The notes under the pieces are model-generated. The model searched no databases, had not been told where the DNA came from, and saw nothing but the letters and a program-made list of their open reading frames with translations. The position numbers were made by a program, and so were the translations under genes. Shown here in pieces: positions 48,257-57,698 of a DNA stretch of 64,000 nucleotides. How positions within the stretch are numbered: the first letter of the stretch is position 1; each line of letters starts with the position of its first letter. This DNA comes from Oricola cellulosilytica (GTDB taxonomy: Bacteria; Pseudomonadota; Alphaproteobacteria; Rhizobiales; Rhizobiaceae): contig NZ_JAINFK010000004.1 of the NCBI RefSeq assembly GCF_019966575.1, positions 201,681 through 265,680 on the forward strand, in the 5' to 3' direction.

Positions 48257-49630
48257 TCAAACGAGGTTCCGCCACCGATCTGCGTAGCGCCCCATAGCTC
48301 CGTGCGGCCCGCAATCAACCTCAAGGATTGAATCGGTAGCTCTCGAAACAGCCCGCGCTGCAAGCATCGCAGCACCCACACTCGTCCCGGTCGCACTCGC
48401 GCCGGAAGCGATCGCGCTTCGTCCGGTTGCCACTGACAGCATCTCGAAAAAAAATCGATTCTTGGCGAAGGGACCTTCAACGATCACCGGGCCCTTGGCG
48501 CCTGTCAGGGAAAGGCATTCAGCCGTCATCATGGCCAGATAAAAGGAAATCGCAGCGCAACGTTCGCCGGGACTCAAAGCTGCAACGTTCCCATTCCAGC
48601 GTGCATCTTTGCCCTGGAACGGGCCAGAGCGGTTTTCGATCGCGGGCAAATGCATGATGCCTTCGTCCAGCACACGCGCAACCTCCGCCGCCGACGCCTT
48701 TGCCGGGCCGCCCTGCATCAGTCGATCGAATTCGCGTCCACCCATAAACCGCGCCGAAGGAACGGGATTTCCGAACGCGTTAACGTTGACGAGCGTGTCA
48801 CGCGCAGGATCCGGAGCGATTGCCTCGCCGCCGATTGCCATGCAGATCACCCATGTACCGGAGGAAACCACGCTGAATGGCGCGGCGCGCGTCAGCAAAT
48901 GCGGATAAAGCGAGGCGTTTGAATCGTGGATTCCGCAGAGGACCGACACATCCGCCGACAGCCCGGTCGCGCGTGCAATCTCCGGTTTGATCGTTCCGAG
49001 AACATCGCCTGCCTTGCGCACCGGCGCAATCAGGTTCGACCAACCTTGTTTTTCCACCATCGACGAAAACGAACCATCCCACGGATTCCACAGGTCGGTG
49101 TGGCATCCCAGCGAGGTCATCTCTGTCGTCGCGATGCCAGTCAGCCGATACGCCCAGTATTGCGGGAAGGTGACGATCGATCGCGCTTTGGCGAATTCCC
49201 GCGGAAATGACCTCGACTGCCAAAAGATCTGCGCGCCGAGATTGAGTCCTGACGCAAGGCGCGGCGAGCCAGTTTCGGAAAACGGCGGGCGCACTGCGTC
49301 GTAATCTCTGGCCAGTTGGTCCGGACCATCATGCTCGTAATCAAGCATGGGCAAAGCCAGTTCGCCATCGCCGTCTAGCAAGACAGCGGACGCGCCATGT
49401 GTCGTTATCGAAATAGCACCGACTGGATGCTGGCTATTTAGTTCGCGCAACGCGCCGCAAAGGAACCGCCAGATGCCTTCGATATCCGAATGGGGATAGG
49501 GCGGGCCGGGGAGCACGCGGTTCGGTATTGTGCGCACGGCGATTTCCCGCCATGCCCGCCGATCGACCAGCGCCAGCTTCGCATTGGTCTTGCCAATATC
49601 AATGACGGCAACGTACCGCTTGCCCGTCAT
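48257..49630 (-). CDS. rhaK: L-rhamnulose kinase RhaK
   Basis: FGGY-family sugar kinase that phosphorylates L-rhamnulose to rhamnulose-1-phosphate. The 457-residue protein begins TGKRYVAVIDIGKTNAKLAL, the first phosphate-binding loop, and has ISITTHGASAVLLDGDG, the LCGIHDSNASLYPHLL segment with catalytic Asp, SVVSSGTWVICMA and a C-terminal ATP-binding part. In Rhizobium leguminosarum the equivalent kinase is also needed for rhamnose uptake. ATG 49630 is four bases after rhaU. It is the last gene of rhaRSTPQUK. Confidence 0.92.
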   Translation of the reverse strand: MTGKRYVAVIDIGKTNAKLALVDRRAWREIAVRTIPNRVLPGPPYPHSDIEGIWRFLCGALRELNSQHPVGAISITTHGASAVLLDGDGELALPMLDYEHDGPDQLARDYDAVRPPFSETGSPRLASGLNLGAQIFWQSRSFPREFAKARSIVTFPQYWAYRLTGIATTEMTSLGCHTDLWNPWDGSFSSMVEKQGWSNLIAPVRKAGDVLGTIKPEIARATGLSADVSVLCGIHDSNASLYPHLLTRAAPFSVVSSGTWVICMAIGGEAIAPDPARDTLVNVNAFGNPVPSARFMGGREFDRLMQGGPAKASAAEVARVLDEGIMHLPAIENRSGPFQGKDARWNGNVAALSPGERCAAISFYLAMMTAECLSLTGAKGPVIVEGPFAKNRFFFEMLSVATGRSAIASGASATGTSVGAAMLAARAVSRATDSILEVDCGPHGAMGRYADRWRNLV

Positions 49631-49634
49631 GCGG

Positions 49635-49964
49635 TCAGTCCATGTGGAAGACGAGCCGCAGGTCTTCTGCAAGCGGTTCGTTCTTGTCGTTGGTCCCCAT
49701 GATGTCGGCCATGCAGGCCCACCATTTCTGCATCACCGGGTGCTCCGGTAGCGAAGCCATCGTGTGACCCTTGCGCCGCCACAAAACGCCGAAAAGCGTG
49801 TTTGTGTGCTCGTCGAGAAAGATCGAGTAGTCGCTGACGCCGGCATCATGCAGAAGGTCCACCAGTTCCGGCCAGATCTCGTCGTGCCGACGCTTGTATT
49901 CCTCCGCCATGCCGGGATTGAGGGTCATTCTGAAGGCGTGTTTTTCAAGTCCCTCGGAGCTCAC
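49635..49964 (-). CDS. rhaU: L-rhamnose mutarotase RhaU (RhaM)
   Basis: A 109-residue ferredoxin-like protein that interconverts alpha- and beta-L-rhamnose. The sequence [20 protein letters not shown] and [20 protein letters not shown] is characteristic, with the conserved His in RRHDEIW and the tail [15 protein letters not shown]. The start is GTG 49964, overlapping the rhaQ stop as GTGA. The rhizobial name is rhaU; the E. coli name is rhaM. Confidence 0.93.
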   Translation of the reverse strand: MSSEGLEKHAFRMTLNPGMAEEYKRRHDEIWPELVDLLHDAGVSDYSIFLDEHTNTLFGVLWRRKGHTMASLPEHPVMQKWWACMADIMGTNDKNEPLAEDLRLVFHMD

Positions 49965-50962
49965 GACCGCCGCTCCCTGAGCATCCTGAAGACGATCGGA
50001 AGCGCGATGACGAAAATCAGCAGCGTGCCGATGAAGATCGACATCACGATACCGGGCACGTTCAGCAGGCCAAGGCCGAAGGTCACCAGCCCCATGATAA
50101 AGGCTGCCAGGACAACACCCTGAATACTGCCAGAACCACCGAGGATCGAGACCCCACCCAGAACGACCATCGTCACAACCTCGAGCTCCCAACCGAGAGC
50201 AATCGACGGTCGCGTGGATGCCAGCCGGGAAGTAAGCAACACCGCGGCGATACCGGACATCAGGCCGGTCAGGCAGAATAGGAAGAATTTCACACGCTCA
50301 ACGCGGACGCCGGAGAAACGCGCCGCCATCGGATTATTGCCTATAACGAAAACGTGACGGCCGAAATTCGTCCGATGCAGCAACACGTAATAGATCACAG
50401 CACAGACGAGGAAGAGAACGAATTCGAAGGAAACCACCCACCATACATAGCCTTGACCGAAGAAGTCGAAGCTTGCCGGGTACCCCTTGAAGGCCTGGTC
50501 GCCAAGCACGATGAACGAAATGCCGCGGAAGAAGCTCATCGTGCCGATGGTCACGACGATGGACGGCAATCCGAGCCGCGTGACGAGAAAGCCGTTGAAC
50601 ACGCCACAAAACAATCCGGTCACGATGCCTATGGCGACAAGACCCGGAGTGCCGACGCCAAGTTGAAGCGCCAGGCCCATCATTGTCGAGGCGAGCGCGA
50701 TGATCGAGGCGACCGACAGATCGATTTCGCCGGAGATGATCAGTAGCGCCATTGCCAGCGCGATAATCGCCTTCTCGGTGAAATTGAAGGTGGCATCGGA
50801 CAGCGACCACGGCGATAGAAAATAGGGGGACGCGAAGGAGTTCAGCACGAACAATGCGATGGCGACCACAAGCAGCAACACAGGCCAGGAGAAGATTGCG
50901 GCACGCAGCGGCGTGTCGATCCGGTCGGGTATGTGCCGTGCTTCGTGAGTGGTATCGGTCAT
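49961..50962 (-). CDS. rhaQ: Rhamnose ABC transporter permease RhaQ
   Basis: A 333-residue membrane protein of the ribose-type (BPD_transp_2) permease family with eight to ten membrane segments. Family segments are [20 protein letters not shown] and the cytoplasmic loop [40 protein letters not shown] follows. Start ATG 50962 overlaps the rhaP stop by four bases, and its own stop overlaps rhaU. The rhaP/rhaQ assignment follows gene order in R. leguminosarum. Confidence 0.92.
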   Translation of the reverse strand: MTDTTHEARHIPDRIDTPLRAAIFSWPVLLLVVAIALFVLNSFASPYFLSPWSLSDATFNFTEKAIIALAMALLIISGEIDLSVASIIALASTMMGLALQLGVGTPGLVAIGIVTGLFCGVFNGFLVTRLGLPSIVVTIGTMSFFRGISFIVLGDQAFKGYPASFDFFGQGYVWWVVSFEFVLFLVCAVIYYVLLHRTNFGRHVFVIGNNPMAARFSGVRVERVKFFLFCLTGLMSGIAAVLLTSRLASTRPSIALGWELEVVTMVVLGGVSILGGSGSIQGVVLAAFIMGLVTFGLGLLNVPGIVMSIFIGTLLIFVIALPIVFRMLRERRS

Positions 50963-51939
50963 GATGCACTCTCTGCTTGCCGAAGAATAACCCGGCCGCC
51001 GCGCTTTTCGCCACGAGCATTCAGCACGACCGCGAGAATGATGGCCGCGCCGGAGATCGCCATCTGCCAGAACGGCGAGATGTTGATGACCGGCAGCGCG
51101 CTGTTGATGACGCCCAGGAAAAGCGCGCCGAGCACCGCCCCCACCACCGTGCCAACCCCGCCGGCGATCGAGATGCCGCCGATCACGCAGGCCGCAACGA
51201 TCGTCAGTTCATAGCCCTTGGCGACTTCGACGGAGCCTATCACGTAGCGCGAAACCCACAGATAGCCGCAAAAGCCCGACAGCATGCCGGAGAGGCAAAA
51301 CGCGACGAACTTCGTGCGGCCGACATCGATGCCGGCATAGATCGACGCGGTCGGGTTGACACCGATGGCATAGATCGAGCGACCGACGGACGTGCGGGTC
51401 ATCAGCAGGAAAAAACCCGCGGCGACGACGATCGCATACCACGAAAGCAACGGCAGACCGAGAAGATCGGTCCGCGTCAGTTGCACGAAGCTTGAACTCA
51501 TCGCGTCCGCGTTAACCCACTGGCCTCCGGCAATCAGAAAGATCAGACCGCGATAGATCGTCAGGGTGCCCAGCGTGACGACGATGGCCGGAATCCCGAG
51601 CAGCCAGACGAGCGCGCCGTTGAAGGCACCAAGCACGACGCCACAGAACGCCGCCAGCACCATCAGTGCTGGCACCGGGATAGCCGGGTATGCGGCGTTG
51701 ATCAGCGCGACAATCATTCCCGTCAGCGCCAGGTTGGACGCCATGGAAAGATCGATGGATCGGGTCAAAATCACGGTCATCTGGCCGAGCGCCAGGATCA
51801 GTAGGATCGCCGTATCATTGAAAATGCTCGCCAGATTGCCGGGTGAAGCAAATCCCGGCGACCGGAAGTTCGTTGCGACGATCATGACTGCGATAATTAC
51901 GGCAAGCCAGAACTCGCGGGATCGCACCAGTGTCTTCAT
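50959..51939 (-). CDS. rhaP: Rhamnose ABC transporter permease RhaP
   Basis: Second permease subunit, 326 residues, same family as RhaQ. Characteristic segments are LALGQMTVILTRSIDLSMAS, the GVNPTASIYAGIDVGRTKF loop that contacts the ATPase, and IVAACVIGGISIAGGVGTVV. It overlaps rhaT by an ATGA and rhaQ by another, so the subunits are made in balance by translational coupling. Confidence 0.92.
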   Translation of the reverse strand: MKTLVRSREFWLAVIIAVMIVATNFRSPGFASPGNLASIFNDTAILLILALGQMTVILTRSIDLSMASNLALTGMIVALINAAYPAIPVPALMVLAAFCGVVLGAFNGALVWLLGIPAIVVTLGTLTIYRGLIFLIAGGQWVNADAMSSSFVQLTRTDLLGLPLLSWYAIVVAAGFFLLMTRTSVGRSIYAIGVNPTASIYAGIDVGRTKFVAFCLSGMLSGFCGYLWVSRYVIGSVEVAKGYELTIVAACVIGGISIAGGVGTVVGAVLGALFLGVINSALPVINISPFWQMAISGAAIILAVVLNARGEKRGGRVILRQAESAS

Positions 51940-53456
51940 GCTGCTTCCTCCCCGATTCCGGCCGCTGCACGAACGAGGGCTTCCGCTTTCAATTCCTCAT
52001 TGTTTTCCAGAACAGCGGCAATGCGCCCCTCGCGCATGACCACGATGCGGTCGCTCATGCCCATAATTTCGGGAAGCTCTGACGAGATCATGATCACCGC
52101 TAGACCGTTTGCCGCCAATTCGCCCATGAATGCGTGGACGGCAGCCTTGGACCCGATGTCGATACCCTTGGTCGGTTCGTCGAGGATGATGACACGCGGT
52201 TGCGTTGCGAGCCATTTCGCGATCACGACCTTCTGCTGGTTGCCGCCCGACAAGGTGCCGGCGTTCTGATCGAGCGAGGCCGCGCGCAGATCTAGACGCG
52301 CGGCATATTCCCGTGCCAGGGCAAACTCCTCGACGAGCTTCAGAAAGCCATTCTGAGACGTCCTGTCGAGCGACGGCAGCGAGATGTTCTGGAAGATTGG
52401 AAGATCGACAATGACGCCCTGCTTGCCGCGTTCCTCAGGCACGTAGACGATGCCCTTCTCGACGGCTTCAGCCGGGCTGCGGATTACAGCGATTTCGCCG
52501 GCAATCTTCACCGCGCCCTTGGATGGCTTCGTAATGCCGAACAAAGCCTGCATGAGTTCGCTGCGCCCGGCGCCGACCAGACCGTAAAATCCAAGGATCT
52601 CGCCCTTGTGAAGTGTGAAATTGATGTCGGCGAACTCGGTCGGATGGCAGTAACCGGCGACGGTCAGGATTTCCTCGCCGATTTCTACACTTTTCTTCGG
52701 GAAGACGTGGTCCACCGAACGTCCGACCATCAGGCGCACGACCTCGTTCTGGTTGGTATCCTTGATGAGGCCCTTGCCGACCATCGCGCCGTCCCGAAAC
52801 ACCGTGTAGCGGTCCGCAATGCGATAGATCTCATCGAACTTGTGCGAGATGAACAGGATTGCTTTGCCGTTTTTCTTCAGGATCTCGATCAGTTCGAACA
52901 GGTCCTGGATTTCCTTGAATGAGAGCGCCGCAGTCGGTTCGTCCATGATGACGATGTCCGCGTCGACCGACAACGCGCGCGCCACGGCCACGAGGTGCTT
53001 GTTGGCGATGCTCAAATCCTTCAGCCGCTCGTCCGGCGCGATATGCCCTGCCCCGATCTCCCCGAGCAGCTTGCCGGCCCTTTCGCGCATGCCCCGCCAG
53101 TCGACGGTCTTGAAGCGCGTCTTGGGGGCGTGACCCAGAAAAATGTTTTCAGCAACGCTGAGTTCGTCGAAGAGTACAGTCTCCTGATGGATGGCGGTGA
53201 TTCCGAGCCTGAAGGCAGCGTGGGGCGACGGCAGTTCCACCGGCAGGCTATCGATGCGGATTTCGCCCGCGTCCGGCTGATAGATCCCCGTCATGGTCTT
53301 GACCAGCGTGGATTTGCCAGCACCGTTTTCACCGATCAGCGCGGTGACCTCGCCGGGATAGAGCTCGAGTCCGACCTCGTGCAGAGCCCGCACGCCCGGA
53401 AAGGTCTTCGTGATTCCGGAAAGCGTGATCTTGGGTATTGGCAGGGGCAATGTCAT
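51936..53456 (-). CDS. rhaT: Rhamnose ABC transporter ATPase RhaT (two nucleotide-binding domains)
   Basis: A 506-residue energy-coupling protein with two ABC domains in tandem, as in ribose-type importers. The first domain has Walker A GENGAGKST and Walker B VIMDEPTAAL. The second has a degenerate loop, GLVGAGRSELMQALFG, then signature LSGGNQQKV and Walker B VIILDEPTKGID. ATG 53456 is chosen because homology starts MTLPLPIPKITLSGITKTFP; the 26 upstream in-frame codons are arginine-rich and lie over the intergenic hairpin region. This rhizobial RhaT is an ATPase and unrelated to the E. coli rhamnose symporter of the same name. Confidence 0.92.
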   Translation of the reverse strand: MTLPLPIPKITLSGITKTFPGVRALHEVGLELYPGEVTALIGENGAGKSTLVKTMTGIYQPDAGEIRIDSLPVELPSPHAAFRLGITAIHQETVLFDELSVAENIFLGHAPKTRFKTVDWRGMRERAGKLLGEIGAGHIAPDERLKDLSIANKHLVAVARALSVDADIVIMDEPTAALSFKEIQDLFELIEILKKNGKAILFISHKFDEIYRIADRYTVFRDGAMVGKGLIKDTNQNEVVRLMVGRSVDHVFPKKSVEIGEEILTVAGYCHPTEFADINFTLHKGEILGFYGLVGAGRSELMQALFGITKPSKGAVKIAGEIAVIRSPAEAVEKGIVYVPEERGKQGVIVDLPIFQNISLPSLDRTSQNGFLKLVEEFALAREYAARLDLRAASLDQNAGTLSGGNQQKVVIAKWLATQPRVIILDEPTKGIDIGSKAAVHAFMGELAANGLAVIMISSELPEIMGMSDRIVVMREGRIAAVLENNEELKAEALVRAAAGIGEEAA

Positions 53457-53541
53457 CAGAGCGGCGCTTGGGTCTGTTTCCGGGTGCGGCGGACGGCGGG
53501 CGCGCCGGCGGCGCTTGCGGCCTTGTCGCCGCATCCGATTA

Positions 53542-53571
53542 TGGCTGGCCGCGGAGAAGCGCGGCCAGCCA
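53542..53571 (-). terminator. Intercistronic hairpin between rhaS and rhaT
   Basis: A perfect 11-bp stem (TGGCTGGCCGC / GCGGCCAGCCA) with an 8-base loop lies 12 bases after the rhaS stop. It lacks a T-run, so it is more likely a processing or mRNA-stabilising hairpin, or a partial terminator. That would give the binding protein higher expression than the downstream transporter genes. Confidence 0.65.
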
Positions 53572-53583
53572 GCTTGGGTGAGT

Positions 53584-54573
53584 TTAGTAGATCTTGGAAA
53601 ACTCTTCGATATTCGACTTGTCGAACTGGAACGGCGCCGCCATTGCGGCTGAGTTCGTATCGTCGAGAGTGATCTCGCCGACCTCGCCGATAGAGAAGGT
53701 CGCGCCCGGCGCCGCCTCCGTACCCTCGATCAGTTGGTGGGCAAGGTAAACCGCCGAGTAGCCAAGATCGATCGGGTTCCATAGCGCCACGGCCTGCGAT
53801 GCGCCATTGTCGATAAACTGCTTGAATTCCGAGGGAAGAGCGAGACCCGTCACATTGACCTTGCCGATCAGGTTCTCGTCGGTAACCACCTGCGCGGCCG
53901 CGACCACGCCAACGGTGGTCGGCGCGATGATCGCATCGAGGTCGGGATAGCTCGAGATTAGGCCCTTGGCCTCGTTGGTGCTCTTGACCGAGTCGTCGTC
54001 GCCATAGACCACCGAGACCAGATTAATGTTCGGGAACTTCTCGGGCAGCACCTTCTTCGCGGCCTCGATCCATGCATTCTGGTTCGTCGCCGTCGAGGAC
54101 GCAGAGAGTATCGCAACGTCACCGCCTTCCGGCAGGTAATCGGCGGCGAGCTTGATGATCGTCTCGCCGATGAGATCCGTGTCGGACGGGTTAAGGTGCA
54201 GCATTCGGCCATCCTCCGCCACGCCGGAATCCCAGGACAACACCTTTATGCCGCGGTCCATCGCCTTCTTGAGAGCCGGCACAAGCGCATCCGGATCGTT
54301 GGCCGAGATGGCAATTGCCTCGACTTGCTGGGCGATCAGCGAATTGACAATCTCGATCTGGCCTTCCGCTGTTGCTGATGTCGGCCCTGTATAAATGACC
54401 TCGATGCCGCCGATCTCCTGCGCGGCCTTCTCCGCGCCCTTTGCTGCGGCATCGAAGAAGCCGTTACCGAGCGATTTGACGACGAGCGCGATGCGCTCCT
54501 GCGACATCGCCGGAGCCGTAAACAGTGCCGCGGCAACCGCGGTGGTCAATGCGAGTGTTTTCAACAGTTTCAT
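53584..54573 (-). CDS. rhaS: Rhamnose-binding periplasmic protein RhaS
   Basis: A 329-residue periplasmic sugar-binding protein (type I, ribose-binding class) that delivers L-rhamnose to RhaPQT. The signal peptide is MKLLKTLALTTAVAAALFTA, cleaved near PAMSQ. The mature chain starts RIALVVKSLGNGFFDAAAKG and shows VIYTGPTSATAEGQIEIVNS and DAIIAPTTVGVVAAAQVV, typical of the cluster. In rhizobia RhaS is this binding protein, not the AraC regulator of E. coli. It is separated from rhaT by a hairpin. Confidence 0.93.
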   Translation of the reverse strand: MKLLKTLALTTAVAAALFTAPAMSQERIALVVKSLGNGFFDAAAKGAEKAAQEIGGIEVIYTGPTSATAEGQIEIVNSLIAQQVEAIAISANDPDALVPALKKAMDRGIKVLSWDSGVAEDGRMLHLNPSDTDLIGETIIKLAADYLPEGGDVAILSASSTATNQNAWIEAAKKVLPEKFPNINLVSVVYGDDDSVKSTNEAKGLISSYPDLDAIIAPTTVGVVAAAQVVTDENLIGKVNVTGLALPSEFKQFIDNGASQAVALWNPIDLGYSAVYLAHQLIEGTEAAPGATFSIGEVGEITLDDTNSAAMAAPFQFDKSNIEEFSKIY

Positions 54574-54609
54574 TTTGGGTTCCTCCCGTTCAATATCTCC
54601 CGCGCGGCA

Positions 54610-55413
54610 TCAGGCCGCGGAGGAGGACTGCTCACTTGCAGCTCTATCCGCGACAATGAGGCCGACTCCCGCCGTTTCCAGCATCTGCCGGTCCTCGTCG
54701 CGAATTCCGTTGTCGGTAATGACCGTCGTGATGCGCTCCAGCGGACAAAGAATGAGACTGGAACGCTTCTTGAACTTCGATGAGTCGACCAGCACGACGA
54801 GTTCATCGGCTTGGTCGATCAGTTTCTGTTCAGCCTGGATCAACAGCGGATCGGCTTCCATCAAGCCGAGATGGCCTAGCCCCTGAGCACCCATGAACAT
54901 GCGCTTGGCGTAGAAGTTGCGCGTCACGTCATTGTCGAACGGACTCAAGATGATGTTCTGTTCGCGATAGATCGCGCCGCCCGAAAGCATGATCGTATTC
55001 TTGGAATGTTTCAGCAGGTGTTCGGCGATTGGAAACGAGTTGGTGAACACCTGGCAGCGCTTTGTCGCCAGCGGATGCACCATCTGGAACGTCGTTGTGC
55101 CGCCATTGATGATGACCGCGTCACCGTCACAGCACAATTCCACAGCCTTGAGCGCGATTGCGCGCTTCTGCGCGATATTGATCGTTTCGTTGACGCTGAA
55201 TGGCCGTCCGGCCAGTCCGAAGAATTGCGGGGGGTTTACGGACTCCGCGCCGCCGCGCACACGGCGCAGCTTCTTCTGAACATGCAGCGTTGCAATGTCC
55301 CGCCGGATGGTCGCTTCAGAGGAATCGGTCAACTCGACCATTTCCTGCACGGTTGCGACAGGCTTCTCCTGAACCGCGGATAGAATAATGCGATGGCGTT
55401 CTTTTTCGTGCAT
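54610..55413 (-). CDS. rhaR: DeoR-family rhamnose regulator RhaR
   Basis: A 267-residue DeoR-type repressor. The helix-turn-helix is at the N-terminus (ILSAVQEKPVATVQEMVELT, then SSEATIRRDIATLHVQKKLR), and the sugar-phosphate-binding DeoRC domain follows (INGGTTTFQMVHPLATKRCQ, then LVDSSKFKKRSSLILC). In rhizobia RhaR controls the whole locus. ATG 55413 has GGAGGACGTC directly upstream; 19 in-frame upstream codons are excluded. It is transcribed with rhaS, whose start lies 36 bases downstream. The tandem ATGATTG sites at 55458-55524 are the likely operator. Confidence 0.92.
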   Translation of the reverse strand: MHEKERHRIILSAVQEKPVATVQEMVELTDSSEATIRRDIATLHVQKKLRRVRGGAESVNPPQFFGLAGRPFSVNETINIAQKRAIALKAVELCCDGDAVIINGGTTTFQMVHPLATKRCQVFTNSFPIAEHLLKHSKNTIMLSGGAIYREQNIILSPFDNDVTRNFYAKRMFMGAQGLGHLGLMEADPLLIQAEQKLIDQADELVVLVDSSKFKKRSSLILCPLERITTVITDNGIRDEDRQMLETAGVGLIVADRAASEQSSSAA

Positions 55414-55457
55414 GGACGTCCTCCAGTGAAAACACTCCCATTGAAAACGCGCACTGT

Positions 55458-55524
55458 CAATCATGTTCAATCATAAAATGTCATTTTGCAACGCAATATG
55501 ATTGAATATGATTGTTTATGATTG
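55458..55524. promoter_or_regulatory. RhaR operator array in the rhaR-rhaD divergent promoter
   Basis: Three direct ATGATTG words start at 55498, 55508 and 55518, exactly 10 bases apart. Two copies of the reverse complement CAATCAT start at 55458 and 55468, also 10 bases apart. Ten-base phasing puts them on one helix face, which suits cooperative binding by a DeoR-type oligomer. The site can control both rhaRSTPQUK and rhaD-rhaI. Confidence 0.8.
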
Positions 55525-55591
55525 ACTTTCGTTTGGCGCTGGCGCAACCATTGAAAAAGTTCGCCGCCGATATGCGTATGGGAGGAGCGTG

Positions 55592-57694
55592 ATGCTGAAC
55601 AAACAGACCGGATCGCGGCTGCAGAACCTGTGGGACAAGAACAAGACTGCGGGGATGCGCGATTCGGAGCTCCTGGTTTATCGCTCCAATCTTCTTGGAT
55701 CCGACAAGCGCGTGACCAACTATGGCGGTGGCAACACGTCCGCGAAGGTGATGGAAAAGGACCCGCTCACCGGTGAAATGGTTGAAGTGCTTTGGGTTAA
55801 AGGATCCGGCGGCGATGTCGCCAGCATCAAGATGGACGGGTTCGCCACGCTCTACATGGACAAGCTCCATGCGCTGAAGGACCTCTACCGCGGCGTAGAA
55901 TTCGAGGATGAAATGGTCGGCTACCTGCCGCACTGCACGTTCAACCTCAATCCTCGCGCCGCGTCCATCGATACGCCACTGCACGCCTATGTGCCGAAAA
56001 AACATGTCGACCACATGCATCCTGACGCGATCATTGCGATCGCCGCATCTGAGAACTCGAAGGAACTGACGCAGAAGATTTTCGGGGATGATATCGGCTG
56101 GCTGCCCTGGAAGCGGCCGGGCTACGAACTGGGCCTGTGGCTCGAAAAGTTCTGCCTCGGAAATCCCGGCGCAAAGGGCGTGGTGCTCGAAAGTCATGGC
56201 CTCTTCACCTGGGCCGATACCGCCGAAGAGTGCTACGACACCACGATCGACGTTATCAACCGCGCCATCGAGTGGTTCGAGACCGAAACCGCCGGCAAAA
56301 CTGTTTTCGGCGGCGAGAAACATGCCGCCCTCGGGGCCGCCGACCGCCGCAAAATTGCGGCCGCGCTGATGCCGGTCATCCGCGGCATGGTGTCGAAGCA
56401 GGTCCGCATGGTTGGCCACTTCGACGATTCCGACGCCGTGCTGCAGTTCGTTTGTTCCAGCGATTTGGAAAAACTGGCCGCGCTCGGCACGAGCTGTCCG
56501 GATCACTTCCTGCGCACCAAGATCCGCCCGCTCGTCGTCGATTTTGACCCTGCTACTCCCGACATCGGCACCACGTTGAACAGCCTTGCCGGCAGTGTCG
56601 AAAGGTATCGGGAGGACTACGCCGCCTATTACGAGCGTTGCAAGCGCGACGACAGCCCCGCGATGCGCGACCCCAACGCCGTGGTCTATCTTGTTCCCGG
56701 CGTGGGCATGATCACCTTTGCCAAGGACAAGGCGACGGCGCGTATCTCCGGCGAGTTCTACGCCAACGCGATCAACGTGATGCGCGGCGCCTCGACGGTC
56801 TCGACCTATGTCGGTCTGCCGGAACAGGAAGCGTTCGATATCGAATACTGGCTGCTCGAGGAAGCCAAGCTTCAGCGCATGCCGAAACCTAAGAGCTTGG
56901 CTGGCCGCGTCGCCGTAGTCACCGGCGGCGCAGGCGGAATTGGCTCTGCCACGGCCGAGCGCCTCTTGGCAGAAGGCGCCTGCGTTGTGCTTGCTGACAT
57001 CGACGATAACGCGCTCGAAAAGACACGAGAAAATCTCGCCACCCGCCACTCGAAGGATGTCGTCCGCGCCGTCCTGATGAATGTCACCGACGAAACGGCG
57101 GTCAGCGATGCCTACTCCGACATGGCCGTGGAATTCGGCGGTGTGGACATCGTCATCTCGAACGCAGGGATCGCCTCCTCCGCACCGGTGGAGGAGACGA
57201 CCCTCGATCTGTGGAACCGCAACATGTCGATTCTGTCGACCGGCTACTTCCTCGTGGCACGTGAAGCGTTCAGGATACTGAAGACCCAGGACATTGGCGG
57301 GTCGATTATCTTCATCGGATCGAAGAATTCGCTCGCCGCCTCGCCCAACGCGTCGGCCTACTGCACCGCCAAGGCGTCTGAGATCCACCTCGCCCGCTGC
57401 TTGGCGCTGGAAGGCGCCCCCCACGGTATCCGCGTCAACGTCGTGAATCCGGACGCGGTCCTGCGCGGCTCGAGGATCTGGTCTGGAGAATGGCTCGACC
57501 AACGTGCCTCGACCTATGGCACGGATAAGGAAGGGTTGGAGGAAATGTACCGTAACCGCTCGATGCTCAAGCGCTCGGTATACCCTGAGGACATTGCCGA
57601 GGCGGCCTATTTCCTTGCCTCGGACTTCTCGGCGAAATCGACCGGCAACATCATCAACGTGGACGCCGGCAACAAGGAAGCCTTCACGCGCTGA
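55592..57694 (+). CDS. rhaD: Bifunctional rhamnulose-1-phosphate aldolase / lactaldehyde dehydrogenase RhaD
   Basis: A 700-residue fusion. Residues about 20-370 form a class II aldolase that splits rhamnulose-1-phosphate to DHAP and L-lactaldehyde; residues about 430-700 form a short-chain dehydrogenase that oxidises the lactaldehyde. Seen motifs are VTNYGGGNTSAKV, HMHPDAIIAI with zinc-type His residues, VVTGGAGGIGSATAERLLAE for NAD binding, and YCTAKASE with the catalytic Tyr and Lys. ATG 55592 has GGAGGAG five bases upstream; GTG 55589 is too close to that site. It diverges from rhaR. Confidence 0.95.
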   Translation: MLNKQTGSRLQNLWDKNKTAGMRDSELLVYRSNLLGSDKRVTNYGGGNTSAKVMEKDPLTGEMVEVLWVKGSGGDVASIKMDGFATLYMDKLHALKDLYRGVEFEDEMVGYLPHCTFNLNPRAASIDTPLHAYVPKKHVDHMHPDAIIAIAASENSKELTQKIFGDDIGWLPWKRPGYELGLWLEKFCLGNPGAKGVVLESHGLFTWADTAEECYDTTIDVINRAIEWFETETAGKTVFGGEKHAALGAADRRKIAAALMPVIRGMVSKQVRMVGHFDDSDAVLQFVCSSDLEKLAALGTSCPDHFLRTKIRPLVVDFDPATPDIGTTLNSLAGSVERYREDYAAYYERCKRDDSPAMRDPNAVVYLVPGVGMITFAKDKATARISGEFYANAINVMRGASTVSTYVGLPEQEAFDIEYWLLEEAKLQRMPKPKSLAGRVAVVTGGAGGIGSATAERLLAEGACVVLADIDDNALEKTRENLATRHSKDVVRAVLMNVTDETAVSDAYSDMAVEFGGVDIVISNAGIASSAPVEETTLDLWNRNMSILSTGYFLVAREAFRILKTQDIGGSIIFIGSKNSLAASPNASAYCTAKASEIHLARCLALEGAPHGIRVNVVNPDAVLRGSRIWSGEWLDQRASTYGTDKEGLEEMYRNRSMLKRSVYPEDIAEAAYFLASDFSAKSTGNIINVDAGNKEAFTR

Positions 57695-57698
57695 CCCG

